Assembly (NCBI GenBank): GCA_019351895.1 | Contig: JABBOH010000030.1 | Location: 16,240 to 54,907 of the forward strand | Reading direction: 5' to 3' | Source: Pseudomonadota bacterium | GTDB taxonomy: Bacteria; Pseudomonadota; Alphaproteobacteria; Acetobacterales; Acetobacteraceae | Length of the DNA: 38,668 nt | Shown: in pieces, positions 10,475 to 18,765 of the stretch | Numbering within the stretch: the first letter of the stretch is position 1 | How the letters are laid out: every line of letters starts with the position of its first letter | Translations under genes and position numbers: made by a program | The notes under the pieces: generated by a model | The model's database searches: none | What the model saw: the letters and a program-made list of their open reading frames with translations, nothing else | What the model was told of the DNA's origin: nothing

Positions 10475-12201
10475 CCGATCCGGACCGTCCCCCCGCCATC
10501 GACGAGCAACCGCCGCAACGGCCAATGCCGCCGCCGGCCGCGCATATCCGGCAACGGCGTTTCTCCTTCGTCTGGATCATCCCGATCGTCGCTGCGGTGA
10601 TCGCGATCTATCTCGGCTACCGCACCGTGATGCAGCAGGGGCCGCTGGTCACCATCACCTTCAACAACAGCGAGGGGCTGACGGTCGGCCAGACCCAGGT
10701 GAAGTACAAGTGGGTGGCGCTCGGAACCGTCGAGAGCATCGACCTCAGCCCCGACAACAGCCATGTCATCGTGAAGGTGCGCATGAGCAATGTCGGCTCG
10801 CGATTCCTGACGAGCCATGCGCGCTTCTGGGTCGTGCGTCCGCGCCTGTCGGTCACCAACCTTTCGGGCCTCACCACCTTGGTGTCAGGCTCCTATATCG
10901 GCGTCGATCCCGGACCGCCGGGCGGCCACTACCAGACCAATTTCAAGGGCCTCGAAGAACCGCCGGGTGTGCGGTCCGATGAGCCCGGCAGCACCTACGT
11001 CCTGCGCGCCGATAGTGTGGGCTCCCTCAACACGGGGTCGCCCGTCTTCTACCGTGACGTGGTGGTGGGCGAGGTGTTGGGCTACGACATCGGCAACGGT
11101 ATCGGACCGGTGACCATCAACGTCTTCATCCGCGCGCCGTTCAACAAGCTGGTCAAGCCAAAGAGCCACTTCTGGGATTCCTCGGGCATCAGCGTGGGCG
11201 TCCAGGGCGGTTCGTTGCGCGTGAAGGTGCAGTCGATCGAGGCGGTCCTCGCGGGCGGCGTGACATTCGATTCCCCCGCCGAGGCCCGGAGCGAACCGGC
11301 CGCCCCCGACAATGCGACATTCCACCTGTTCCCGACGGCGGAGGACGCCGAGGCTGCCGGATACGCGCACCAGATTCCGATCGTCTCCTATTTCCGGAGT
11401 TCCGTCGCCGGCGTCAGTCGCGGCACGCCGGTCACGATCTTCGGCATCCAGGTCGGCAACGTGACGGACGTGAAACTGCAACTCGACGCCGCGAGCGGGC
11501 GGGCCAAGGTTCGCGTGGCGATGGAACTGCAGCCCGAACGCGTGCTCACCTCCTCGGAGTTCAGCCGCGACCTCGATCCGCAGCAGGTGCTGCAGAAACT
11601 GGTCGATCGGGGATTGCGCGTCGATCTCGAGACCAGCAGCTTCGTCACGGGCTCGAAGGACGTGGCGCTCACCATTGTGCCCGATGCGCCGCCGGCGAAG
11701 ATCACGCGGGAGGGCGACGCGCTGGTGCTGCCGACCGCCAATGACGGCAATTCCGATCTGCTGGCCGCGGCCTCTCAGATCACGGCCAAGCTCTCGGCCA
11801 TCCCGTTCGACCAGATCGGCGCGAACCTGAACAAGCTGCTGGTCACGTCGAACCAGACGCTGGGCGGCGATCAGGTCAAGCACGCGTTGTCCTCGCTATC
11901 GGAGACGCTGCAGAGCGTGCAGCATCTCGTCTCGACGACCGATCGCGGGTTGCAACCGACGCTCCATGCCCTGCCGAAGCTCACGTCCAATCTGGAAGCG
12001 ACGTTGCACGGCACGGACCGCCTGATGGCGCAGTTGAACCGCGGCTATGGCAATGACTCGGACTTCCAGCGCAGCTTGGGGGCGCTCATGAACCAGGCCG
12101 ACGCCGCGCTGCGCTCCGTGAAAGAGCTGGCAACCTTCCTCGACCGGCATCCGGAGGCCCTGCTTCTCGGCCGCTCGGGCCGGGCCACTGGTGGAGAATG
12201 A
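10471..12201 (+). CDS. pqiB: PqiB-type MCE-domain lipid transport protein
   Basis: 576 residues. A short cytosolic Pro-rich N-terminus is followed by one transmembrane anchor (about 32-50, FVWIIPIVAAVIAIYLGY) and then three MCE domains in series, each with the V-x-x-G-x-x-V-x-Y-K/R-G/D-V-x-x-G pattern (for example GLTVGQTQVKYKWVALGTV and GSPVFYRDVVVGEV). The C-terminal 120 residues or so are helical and would form the central coiled-coil needle seen in PqiB hexamers. It is expected to span the periplasm as a hydrophobic lipid tunnel. The start overlaps the pqiA stop by four bases and the stop overlaps the pqiC start by four, a tightly coupled operon. Confidence 0.94.
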   Translation: MTDPDRPPAIDEQPPQRPMPPPAAHIRQRRFSFVWIIPIVAAVIAIYLGYRTVMQQGPLVTITFNNSEGLTVGQTQVKYKWVALGTVESIDLSPDNSHVIVKVRMSNVGSRFLTSHARFWVVRPRLSVTNLSGLTTLVSGSYIGVDPGPPGGHYQTNFKGLEEPPGVRSDEPGSTYVLRADSVGSLNTGSPVFYRDVVVGEVLGYDIGNGIGPVTINVFIRAPFNKLVKPKSHFWDSSGISVGVQGGSLRVKVQSIEAVLAGGVTFDSPAEARSEPAAPDNATFHLFPTAEDAEAAGYAHQIPIVSYFRSSVAGVSRGTPVTIFGIQVGNVTDVKLQLDAASGRAKVRVAMELQPERVLTSSEFSRDLDPQQVLQKLVDRGLRVDLETSSFVTGSKDVALTIVPDAPPAKITREGDALVLPTANDGNSDLLAAASQITAKLSAIPFDQIGANLNKLLVTSNQTLGGDQVKHALSSLSETLQSVQHLVSTTDRGLQPTLHALPKLTSNLEATLHGTDRLMAQLNRGYGNDSDFQRSLGALMNQADAALRSVKELATFLDRHPEALLLGRSGRATGGE

Positions 12202-12827
12202 CCCTGCAACGCCGACAGTTCCTGCATCTCATGGGCAGCGTCCCGGTTCTGGCCGCCGGCGTGGGCAGCCTTTCCGGCTGCTCCTCGCCGAACCCCAACT
12301 ACTATCGGCTGGGATCCGTGCCCGGACCGACCATCACCGGAGGGCCGCCGAGCCTCGAGATCCGCAGCGTCAGCATTCCGGGCTACCTCGACCGCCAGGG
12401 CATCGTGAAACGCGCCGGCGACTTCAAGCTCGACATCCACAGCAACGACATCTGGGCCGAGCCGCTGGCGGCTATGCTGCAGGCGGCGCTGGTACAGGAC
12501 CTGACGCAGCGGCTGACGGGCACGAGCGTCATCGGCTCCGGCGGCTCCATCGGGGCCAATCCCAACCTGCTGGTCGAGACGAACGTGCTGCGCTTCGACC
12601 CCGATCCCGACGGCATGATGGTGCTGCAGGCGCAGGTCGCGGTGCGCAACGGGCAGACCCTGCAGATCATCACGACACGCTCGATTCAGGAAAGCGGGCC
12701 CGCGCGCGAGCCGGTCGTCGCCGACATCGTGTCGAGCATGAGCGATCTCTGGGGTGCTGCCGCCAACGATATCGCGCGCCTCGTCGTCCGTACATGGCGG
12801 CATATGCCGCGAGATGCGGCGGGCTGA
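12198..12827 (+). CDS. pqiC: PqiC-type outer membrane lipoprotein (ABC-type transport auxiliary lipoprotein, DUF330)
   Basis: Third member of the pqiABC operon, 209 residues. PqiC sits in the outer membrane and docks onto the PqiB needle. The N-terminus shows a signal peptide with lipobox LSGC (Cys at about 28). The n-region contains QRRQFL, which resembles a twin-arginine (Tat) signal. The body carries the DUF330 features YYRLG, then IRSVSIPGYLDR with IVKR, WAEPL, and a C-terminal helix around SMSDLWGAAANDIAR. ATGA overlap with pqiB supports the start. Confidence 0.9.
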   Translation: MTLQRRQFLHLMGSVPVLAAGVGSLSGCSSPNPNYYRLGSVPGPTITGGPPSLEIRSVSIPGYLDRQGIVKRAGDFKLDIHSNDIWAEPLAAMLQAALVQDLTQRLTGTSVIGSGGSIGANPNLLVETNVLRFDPDPDGMMVLQAQVAVRNGQTLQIITTRSIQESGPAREPVVADIVSSMSDLWGAAANDIARLVVRTWRHMPRDAAG

Positions 12828-12832
12828 GGGTC

Positions 12833-13705
12833 GTGGCCGACCTGTCCTCCCACCTCGCGGCGAGCGTATCGGAGGGTCATGTCATCGCGTCCGAGGCGGT
12901 CGGCCGCCTTCTGGCGGCCACCGGCCTGCCGACGGTCGAGGCGCTGATGCTGGCGCTCCTGCCCACCGCGCAGGCGCTGGCGCGACCGGTCATCTCGGGC
13001 TTCCGGGTGGGCGCCGTGGGCCGCGAGGGACCTGGCGGCGCGCTCGTCCTCGGCGCCAATGTGGAGTTCCGGGGCGCGCCGATGGCCGACACCATCCACG
13101 CCGAGCAGTTCCTGTTCTCACGCGCCTACCACCGCGCGGCGAGCCTTGACCTGATCGCGGTCTCGGCCCGGCCCTGCGGCCATTGCCGGCAATTCATGGC
13201 CGAATTCGCGGGACGGGAGAGCCTCGTCATCCTCGGTCCAGACGGCGACCGGCTGAGCCTCGCCGATATGCTCCCCTGGAGCTTCACGCCCGCCGATCTG
13301 GGCGAAGCGGGCGCACAGGCAGGCGCCTGCTCTCCGCTCGATGTGGAGGATGATGACGCCGTCGCCGCCGATCTGCGCGCCGCGCTCGGGGCTGCGGGTG
13401 GGCGAGCCTACGCGCCTTACAGCCGCTCGCCCTCCGCGGTCGCGTTGCGCCTCGGCGACGGGCGCATCGTCAGCGGCAGCGCGATCGAGAACGCGGCCTA
13501 TAATCCGGGCCTGCCGCCGCTCCAGGCGGCGCTCATCAATCTTGTGGCCGCCGGCGAGGAATACGGCGCCATCCGCGAGGCGGTGATCGTCTCGGCGGGC
13601 GGCGGCGCCGTCAGTCACACTGCCTCCACGCGCCGGCTGCTGGGCTGCATCGCGCCCGGGGCCCGTGTCGAGGCCAGGTTCTGGCGCTCGGCGGCCTCCA
13701 CCTGA
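12833..13705 (+). CDS. cdd: Cytidine deaminase, long dimeric (E. coli-like) type
   Basis: Deaminates cytidine and deoxycytidine to uridine and deoxyuridine in pyrimidine salvage. About 290 residues from the GTG at 12833, close to the 294 of E. coli Cdd, so it belongs to the two-domain dimeric class. The catalytic N-terminal domain has GANVEFRG, the H89-A90-E91 motif (TIHAEQ) and P114-C115-G116-H117-C118 (ARPCGHCRQF) for zinc. The C-terminal half is the degenerate second deaminase fold with YAPYSRSPSAVAL and SAIENAAYNPGLPPLQAAL. It starts 5 bases after the pqiC stop, so it may ride on that transcript although the function is unrelated. Confidence 0.93.
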   Translation: MADLSSHLAASVSEGHVIASEAVGRLLAATGLPTVEALMLALLPTAQALARPVISGFRVGAVGREGPGGALVLGANVEFRGAPMADTIHAEQFLFSRAYHRAASLDLIAVSARPCGHCRQFMAEFAGRESLVILGPDGDRLSLADMLPWSFTPADLGEAGAQAGACSPLDVEDDDAVAADLRAALGAAGGRAYAPYSRSPSAVALRLGDGRIVSGSAIENAAYNPGLPPLQAALINLVAAGEEYGAIREAVIVSAGGGAVSHTASTRRLLGCIAPGARVEARFWRSAAST

Positions 13706-13732
13706 CGGTGCGCCTTCTGCTATAGGCGGATC

Positions 13733-14194
13733 ATGACCGCGCCCTTCTGGCAGACCAAGACGCTCGACGAAATGACGACGGAGGAGTGGGAATCGCTCTG
13801 CGACGGCTGCGGCCGCTGCTGCCTCCACAAGCTGCGGGATGAGGACACCGAGGCGCTGGCCTTCACCAACGTCGCCTGCCGCCTCCTCGATACCGGCAGT
13901 TGCCGCTGCTCGGACTACGAGCACCGCTTCGAGAAGGTGCCGGACTGCGTGCAGTTAACCCCCGCCACGCTGCGGGAGATCGACTGGCTGCCGCCATCCT
14001 GCGCCTATCGCCGCATCGAGGAGGGGCGCGGACTGGCGCCGTGGCACCCGCTCCGCTCCGGCACGCAGGACAGCGTCGTGACCTCCGGCGCATCGGCGAC
14101 AGGGCGCATCGTCAGCGAGCGCGAGGCCGGGATGCTGGAGCACCACGTCGTTGACTGGCCCGGGCGCAATCCGCGTAAGCCGACAGCCCGCTGA
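13733..14194 (+). CDS. YcgN-family cysteine-cluster protein (UPF0260)
   Basis: 153 residues, the usual size for YcgN/UPF0260 proteins. The motif CDGCGRCCLHKL (starting near residue 23) opens the cluster. More cysteines follow in NVACRLLD, SCRCSDY, PDCVQLTP and PPSCAYR. This array suggests metal or Fe-S binding, related to the YkgJ/CxxCxxCC families. Molecular function is not known. It stands 27 bases after cdd on the same strand. Confidence 0.9.
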   Translation: MTAPFWQTKTLDEMTTEEWESLCDGCGRCCLHKLRDEDTEALAFTNVACRLLDTGSCRCSDYEHRFEKVPDCVQLTPATLREIDWLPPSCAYRRIEEGRGLAPWHPLRSGTQDSVVTSGASATGRIVSEREAGMLEHHVVDWPGRNPRKPTAR

Positions 14195-14215
14195 CCGCCG
14201 CGCACCCGTGCCATC

Positions 14216-15637
14216 ATGAGCGAAGCCGCCGCGCCCGGGCTGAGAGTGCTGTTCGTGCGGCCCAACGGCGCCTATCTCGCGACCTTCAGCCTGGGCTCGG
14301 CGCTCTATGCCTTCGCGGCCTTCCTCGTCGCCGCCTGCATGCCATCCGCTGTCCAGGTTCTGGGCCATCTCGACCTCATCAGCTGGGGCTTCACCTTCTA
14401 TCTGATCGCGGCCATCGTCGCGGGGACCGTCGCCGCGCCGATGAAGCGGCGCTTCGGCACCGCGCAGGCCCTACAGGGCGCGGCTGTCAGCTTCCTCGCC
14501 GGCACGCTGGCTTGCGCCCTCGCCCCGGACATGTGGGTGCTGCTGGCTGGGCGGGTGATCCAGGGCCTGGGGGAAGGCGCTATATCCGGCCTCATCTACA
14601 TGCTCATCCCCGAGGTGTTCCCGCCGCTGCTGATCCCGGCGATCTTCGGCGTCGAGGCTGTCATCTGGGCGAGCGGCTCCACCATCGGGCCGATCGTCGG
14701 CGGCTTTCTGACGCAGACCATCAGCTGGCGCGCGGCCTTCCTCGTGGAGGCGCCGCTCGTCCTGCTCTTCATGCTGCTCGTGTCGCTCTATATCCCGCGC
14801 CGCCCGCGGACGCCGCCGGTCGAGCCCCCGGTCCGCGAGACGCTGCCGCTCGGCCGGCTGCTCGGCGTCGGCCTCGCCATCCTCATTCTGTCGGTGGCGG
14901 CGATCGAGCCCGCGCTCTGGATGCGCGGCGCGAGCATGGTGGTGGCGCTTGGGCTTCTTGCCGTGCTCGCGCGGCGGGACGCGACTGCCCTTAGCCGGCT
15001 GCTGCCACGGGGCGCCTTCACCGTCGGCTCCACGCTCGGCCTTGCCTTCTGGGTGGTGCTGCTGATGTCGGCGGCCAATACCGGTCCCGCGACCTACGAG
15101 ATCCTGCTGCTCGAGCGCATCTGGGGCTTCCACCCGCTCGCGGCGAGCATCCTCGGCGCCGCCACCTACGTGACCTGGAGCGTGTCCGGCATCGTCGTGA
15201 GCCGCCTGCCGCCTCGCTATGCGCCGACTTTGCTCTGGCTCGGCCCGCTGGTGCTGGCCAGCGGTCTGGCCGTCGGCACGGTGGCCATGACGATCCCGTC
15301 GCTCGGGCTGCTGCTCGGCGGGCTCATCCTCGTCGGGATCGGCTATGGGCTGAGCTGGGGCTTTCTCAGCCAGGCCATCATGACCGGAGCCGGGCCGGGC
15401 GACGGTGACCGGGCTTCGGCCATGCTGCCGACCGTGCTCTCAATGGGTCTCGCGATCGGCGCGGCGCTCGGCGGGCTCGCGGCGAACACGGCCGGTCTCA
15501 CGGACGGCGCCTCCGCGGGCACGGTGGCGCAGGCTGGCTTGCTCTGCTTCGCCGTCGCGACGGTGGTCGCCATTCCCGGCGTCTTCGCGAGCCTCAGGCT
15601 GGGGCGGCTCGCCCACGCCTTCGCACCCGCACAATAA
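14216..15637 (+). CDS. MFS transporter, DHA2-like (about 14 transmembrane segments)
   Basis: 473-residue polytopic membrane protein of the major facilitator superfamily. It has a short charged N-terminus, a helix pair with the loop APMKRRFG (MFS motif A region), GLGEGAISGLIYMLIPEVFP, and the antiporter-type segment SGSTIGPIVGGFL. These features and the length suggest a DHA2-type drug or metabolite efflux carrier. The substrate cannot be predicted. It starts 21 bases after ycgN and may be part of the same transcript. Confidence 0.87.
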   Translation: MSEAAAPGLRVLFVRPNGAYLATFSLGSALYAFAAFLVAACMPSAVQVLGHLDLISWGFTFYLIAAIVAGTVAAPMKRRFGTAQALQGAAVSFLAGTLACALAPDMWVLLAGRVIQGLGEGAISGLIYMLIPEVFPPLLIPAIFGVEAVIWASGSTIGPIVGGFLTQTISWRAAFLVEAPLVLLFMLLVSLYIPRRPRTPPVEPPVRETLPLGRLLGVGLAILILSVAAIEPALWMRGASMVVALGLLAVLARRDATALSRLLPRGAFTVGSTLGLAFWVVLLMSAANTGPATYEILLLERIWGFHPLAASILGAATYVTWSVSGIVVSRLPPRYAPTLLWLGPLVLASGLAVGTVAMTIPSLGLLLGGLILVGIGYGLSWGFLSQAIMTGAGPGDGDRASAMLPTVLSMGLAIGAALGGLAANTAGLTDGASAGTVAQAGLLCFAVATVVAIPGVFASLRLGRLAHAFAPAQ

Positions 15638-15693
15638 GCCTCGATCCGGCCATTCTGCCGGTATAATGAGGCGCGTCGCGCGGAGTTCCTCCC

Positions 15694-16905
15694 TTGTCCC
15701 TGCCTCCTGCCCTGCTTGCGCTGGGTGCTGCCGCCTTCGGGATCGGCACCACCGAATTCGTCATCATGGGGCTGCTACCGGAGATCGGGCACAGCCTCTC
15801 GGTCTCCATCCCGGAGGCGGGGCAGCTGGTCTCCTGCTACGCGCTCTCGGTCACCATCGGCTCGCCGTTCATGGCGATCCTGATGGCGCGCTTCCCCCGG
15901 CGCTTCTCGCTGCTCATCCTCATGGTGATCTTCATCCTGGGCAACGGGCTCTGCGCGCTGGCGAGCGGCTACGACACGCTGATGGCGGCCCGCATCTTCA
16001 CCGCGCTGGCGCACGGTGCGTTCTTCGGCATCGGCGCGATCGTCGCGGCGGAGGTCGTGCCAAAGCACCAGCGCGCCATGGCGATTTCGCTCATGTTCTC
16101 GGGGCTCACTCTGGCGAACGTCCTCGGCGTGCCTTTGGGCACGCTGCTCGGTCAGGCCTATGGGTGGCGCACGACCTTCTGGGCCGTCTGCCTCATCGGC
16201 ATCCTGGCGTTCGTCGCGCTGCTGATATGGGTGCCTGAGGTCCGTCAGGCGCGGCGGATGCGCCTGAAGCGGGAGATCGCGGCCCTCGGTCATCCTCAGG
16301 TTCTGCTCGCGATGGGAACGAGCGTTTTGTGCTCGGCCGCCCTTTTCACGGTTTTCACCTACATCACGCCTTTGCTGGAGAGTGTGGCGGGCATCTCGCC
16401 TCACGGCGTCAGCATCGCGTTGCTGCTGTTCGGCATCGGCATCACGCTCGGCAATCTGGCGGGCGGGCGCGCCGCGGATTGGCGGCTGATGACCTCCATC
16501 ATCATCATGCTCTGCGCGCTGATCGTGGTGCAGGCGATCTTCACCTGGACCAGCCACAGCCCTGTCCCGGCCATCATCACCATGATGATCTGGGGCGCGC
16601 TCGCCTTCGGCGTCGCCTCGCCGCTGCAGATGCGGGTGGTGGACCAGGGCCGGGCGGCGCCGAGCCTCGCCTCCACCCTCAACCAGAGCGCCTTCAACCT
16701 CGGCAACGCGCTCGGCGCCTCCTTCGGCGGCCTCATGGTCTCATCCGGCGCGAGCTACGCCCGTCTGCCCTGGCTTGGCAGCGGCCTCAGCGCGCTCGCA
16801 CTCGTCACGATGCTCACCGCCGTCTGGTTGGAAGCGCGGGCCGCCCGCCGCCGGCAGCACCGCCGGGCCACGCTGCGGACAGCCGCGCAGAACGGCCGGC
16901 CCTGA
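15694..16905 (+). CDS. MFS transporter, DHA1 family (AraJ/YdhP-like)
   Basis: 403 residues, 12 predicted transmembrane segments. The N-terminal signature GIGTTEFVIMGLLPEI is typical of the DHA1 sugar or drug efflux subfamily that includes AraJ and YdhP. It is followed by a motif-A-like loop (ARFPRRF) and the LGVPLGTLLGQAYGWR segment (motif C region). The start is a TTG at 15694, directly before the first helix. The second consecutive MFS gene, it ends at a tandem repeat and a strong terminator. Substrate unknown. Confidence 0.88.
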   Translation: MSLPPALLALGAAAFGIGTTEFVIMGLLPEIGHSLSVSIPEAGQLVSCYALSVTIGSPFMAILMARFPRRFSLLILMVIFILGNGLCALASGYDTLMAARIFTALAHGAFFGIGAIVAAEVVPKHQRAMAISLMFSGLTLANVLGVPLGTLLGQAYGWRTTFWAVCLIGILAFVALLIWVPEVRQARRMRLKREIAALGHPQVLLAMGTSVLCSAALFTVFTYITPLLESVAGISPHGVSIALLLFGIGITLGNLAGGRAADWRLMTSIIIMLCALIVVQAIFTWTSHSPVPAIITMMIWGALAFGVASPLQMRVVDQGRAAPSLASTLNQSAFNLGNALGASFGGLMVSSGASYARLPWLGSGLSALALVTMLTAVWLEARAARRRQHRRATLRTAAQNGRP

Positions 16906-16943
16906 CCGGCAGCCCCTGACCGGCAGCCCCTGACCGGCAGGCC
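16902..16943. repeat. 14-bp tandem repeat, three units, containing the MFS stop codon
   Basis: Three head-to-tail units of CTGACCGGCAGCCC at 16902-16915, 16916-16929 and 16930-16943, the third with one mismatch. The stop codon of the upstream transporter (16903-16905) lies inside the first unit. The array ends 3 bases before the terminator hairpin. Confidence 0.92.
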
Positions 16944-16946
16944 AAG

Positions 16947-16980
16947 AAAAAGGCCGGCCCATCTCGGGGCCGGCCTTTTT
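16947..16980. terminator. Bidirectional intrinsic terminator between MFS gene and rpoH
   Basis: A perfect 14-bp inverted repeat (left arm 16947-16960, right arm 16967-16980) with a 6-base loop. The GC core GGCCGGCCC is flanked by five A on the left and five T on the right, so it gives a hairpin plus U-tract in both directions. It lies between the plus-strand transporter and the convergent minus-strand rpoH. Confidence 0.93.
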
Positions 16981-17003
16981 GTTTAGTCGATCGTGCGAAG
17001 GCT

Positions 17004-17915
17004 TCAGGCGGCGATGCGACCTAGTTCAGGCTCGCGCGTCATCAGCTGGCGGCGCTCCGCGATCTGCGTCTTCATCGACTTCTGCAGCTTCTCGAAGGCG
17101 CGGACCTCGATCTGCCGCACCCGCTCGCGCGAGATGCGATACTGCTGCGAAAGATCCTCCAAAGTCGTCGCTTCGTCCTTCAAGCGGCGTTCGATCAGGA
17201 TGTGCCGCTCCCGCTCGTTGAGCGTCTTCAAGGCATTGGCAAGCAGCGCCTTCCGATCGGTCAGCTCCTCGCGCTCGGCCATGGAGTCTTCCTGCGTTTC
17301 GGCGTCGTCGACCAGCCAATCCTGCCACTCGCCTTCGCTGTCCATCCGCACCGGGGCGTTCAGACTGTGGTCCGGCGCCGAGAGGCGGCGGTTCATGTTC
17401 ACCACGTCCTGCTCGGGGACATCGAGGATGCGGGAGATATGCGCGACCTGCTCGGGCCGCAGGTCGCCGTCCTCGATCGCCTGCATCTGGCCCTTCAGCC
17501 GGCGCAGGTTGAAGAACAGCTTCTTCTGCGCGGCGGTGGTGCCCATCTTAACGAGCGACCAGCTATGCAGAATGTATTCCTGAATAGCGGCGCGGATCCA
17601 CCACATGGCGTAAGTGGCGAGGCGGAAGCCGCGCTCGGGGTCGAAGCGCTTCACCGCCTGCATCATGCCGACGTTGCCTTCGCTCACCAACTCGCCGACC
17701 GGGAGGCCGTAGCCGCGGTAGCCCATTGCGATTTTGGCGACGAGACGCAGGTGGGAGGTCACGAGCTTGTGGGCGGCCTCTACGTCGTTATTATCCCGCC
17801 ACGACTTCGCGAGCGACAGTTCTTCTTCGGCGGTAAGCATCGGGAACTTGCGGATCTCCTGCAAATAGCGGGAGAGATTTCCTTCCGGAGCGATGTTGAT
17901 CATACCAAGGGCCAT
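17004..17915 (-). CDS. rpoH: RNA polymerase sigma-32 factor RpoH
   Basis: Heat-shock sigma factor, 303 residues. Domains in order: region 1.2/2 with YLQEIRKFPMLTAEEE and the core-binding and -10-binding block (HLRLVAKIAMGYRGYGLP, FDPERGFRLATYAMWWIRAAI); the RpoH box QKKLFFNLR at about 130-138, diagnostic for sigma-32; and region 4 with the helix-turn-helix near ISRERVRQIEVRAFEKL. A strong ribosome binding site (AAGGAG) lies 7 bases before the ATG. The long AT-richer upstream region carries a palindrome discussed separately. It shares a terminator with the convergent MFS gene. Confidence 0.97.
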   Translation of the reverse strand: MALGMINIAPEGNLSRYLQEIRKFPMLTAEEELSLAKSWRDNNDVEAAHKLVTSHLRLVAKIAMGYRGYGLPVGELVSEGNVGMMQAVKRFDPERGFRLATYAMWWIRAAIQEYILHSWSLVKMGTTAAQKKLFFNLRRLKGQMQAIEDGDLRPEQVAHISRILDVPEQDVVNMNRRLSAPDHSLNAPVRMDSEGEWQDWLVDDAETQEDSMAEREELTDRKALLANALKTLNERERHILIERRLKDEATTLEDLSQQYRISRERVRQIEVRAFEKLQKSMKTQIAERRQLMTREPELGRIAA

Positions 17916-18224
17916 CAGAGACTCCTTTATTCTTCGGCGAAAACGGCCTGAAATCAGCGCCGTCTCGGTAGAAAGCCGATCAATGTTGAGCTTTTATACC
18001 GATTGGATCGTGATCTGGTCTCATCACGACCCAGCGATTACCCCAGTAGCGGCAGTAACCGTTAAGTGATGGCGTCGAATGACGACGGCGTAAAAGTCTG
18101 CACGGGCCGGACTATACGCGCGAAACCGGCCCCTGTTAAACTCAAAACGACAGCAGCAAGCCGGGTATGAGGCTGGCGAATGCCGCCAGCCCCGCCCCGG
18201 CCCACGCCCGATTGTCGAGCCGTC
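17916..18224. other. Upstream region of rpoH
   Basis: About 310 bases without a gene. On the minus strand it should hold the rpoH promoter. A TATAAA sequence (complement of 17993-17998) is a -10 candidate, with no good TTGACA match at the right distance. A perfect 22-base palindrome lies just upstream of it. A separate 8-bp hairpin with a 5-nt loop (18171-18191, GGCTGGCG/CGCCAGCC) lies about 35 bases after the stop of the neighbouring membrane protein gene. It lacks a T-run. Confidence 0.55.
18008..18029. promoter_or_regulatory. Operator-like palindrome upstream of rpoH
   Basis: TCGTGAT, 8 bases, then ATCACGA: a perfect 7-bp inverted repeat with two half-sites about 15 bases apart, centre to centre. 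That geometry is typical of a dimeric DNA-binding protein site. It is located about 95 bases before the rpoH start and just upstream of the TATAAA -10 candidate, overlapping where a -35 would fall. Which protein binds is unknown. Confidence 0.5.
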
Positions 18225-18749
18225 TTAGCTCCGCGACTTACGGCGCCCCGGGCGCAGCAGGTCCTGGCCCATGACCAAGCCTACGACGGCGGCCGTCAGC
18301 AAAGCCGTGCCCTTATGCCGGGCAAAGAAGCCGCGGCCAGCTGCCGCCATGTCGCCGGGAGCCGGCAGCGCCGCGAGGGCCGCGGCAGGCCAGGCCGCAG
18401 CCGCACCCGCCGCGGCACCTGCCTGACGGGACGCCTGCTGTCGCTGACGCTGCCGCTCCGGCTTGCGGCGCGAGATCATGATCCCGATGAGAAGCACGAT
18501 GACTGCCACGATCACGAGGGCGATCGCCGTCACGAAAGCGGCCCAGACCGGCCCGATGTCGTGCTGGACCCCGATCCAAATCCCGGCCGCCGCGCAACCG
18601 GCGGCAGGCACCAGAATAAGACCGGCGACGAGCGCGCAGACGACCAAAATCGCGGTTCGGCGCGCCGAATCGGCCGCGTCCTCGACGATTCGGGCCGGGT
18701 TGAAGGCGAGTGCAAGACCGATGCGCAACAGTCGCTGGATATTGGCCAT
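18225..18749 (-). CDS. Membrane protein paired with DUF883 gene (YqjE/holin-like topology)
   Basis: 174 residues, not assigned to a family with confidence. Seen: a short N-terminus with IGLALAFNPARIVEDAADSARR, two adjacent hydrophobic segments (about 32-60 and 67-92), a basic patch RRKPERQRQRQ, an Ala-rich linker, and a third weaker hydrophobic segment (GTALLTAAVVGLVMG) before a basic tail. The topology and position resemble yqjE, which follows the DUF883 gene yqjD in enterobacteria. I infer an analogous role at the inner membrane. It starts 16 bases after the DUF883 gene on the same strand. Confidence 0.7.
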   Translation of the reverse strand: MANIQRLLRIGLALAFNPARIVEDAADSARRTAILVVCALVAGLILVPAAGCAAAGIWIGVQHDIGPVWAAFVTAIALVIVAVIVLLIGIMISRRKPERQRQRQQASRQAGAAAGAAAAWPAAALAALPAPGDMAAAGRGFFARHKGTALLTAAVVGLVMGQDLLRPGRRKSRS

Positions 18750-18765
18750 GATGCGTCCCGCCGCC

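Noticed and set aside
12191-12832. Upstream extension of the cytidine deaminase frame
   Set aside because: It overlaps pqiC, which is supported by start/stop overlap and a lipobox; the deaminase begins at the GTG 12833.
18171-18191. 8-bp hairpin as an intrinsic terminator
   Set aside because: No T-run follows on the minus strand, so only a structural element can be claimed.
18130-18224. Short hydrophobic minus-strand peptide just after the membrane-protein stop (ending SLIPGLLLSF)
   Set aside because: Only about 31 codons long, with no start codon after the preceding in-frame stop; I could not support it as a gene.
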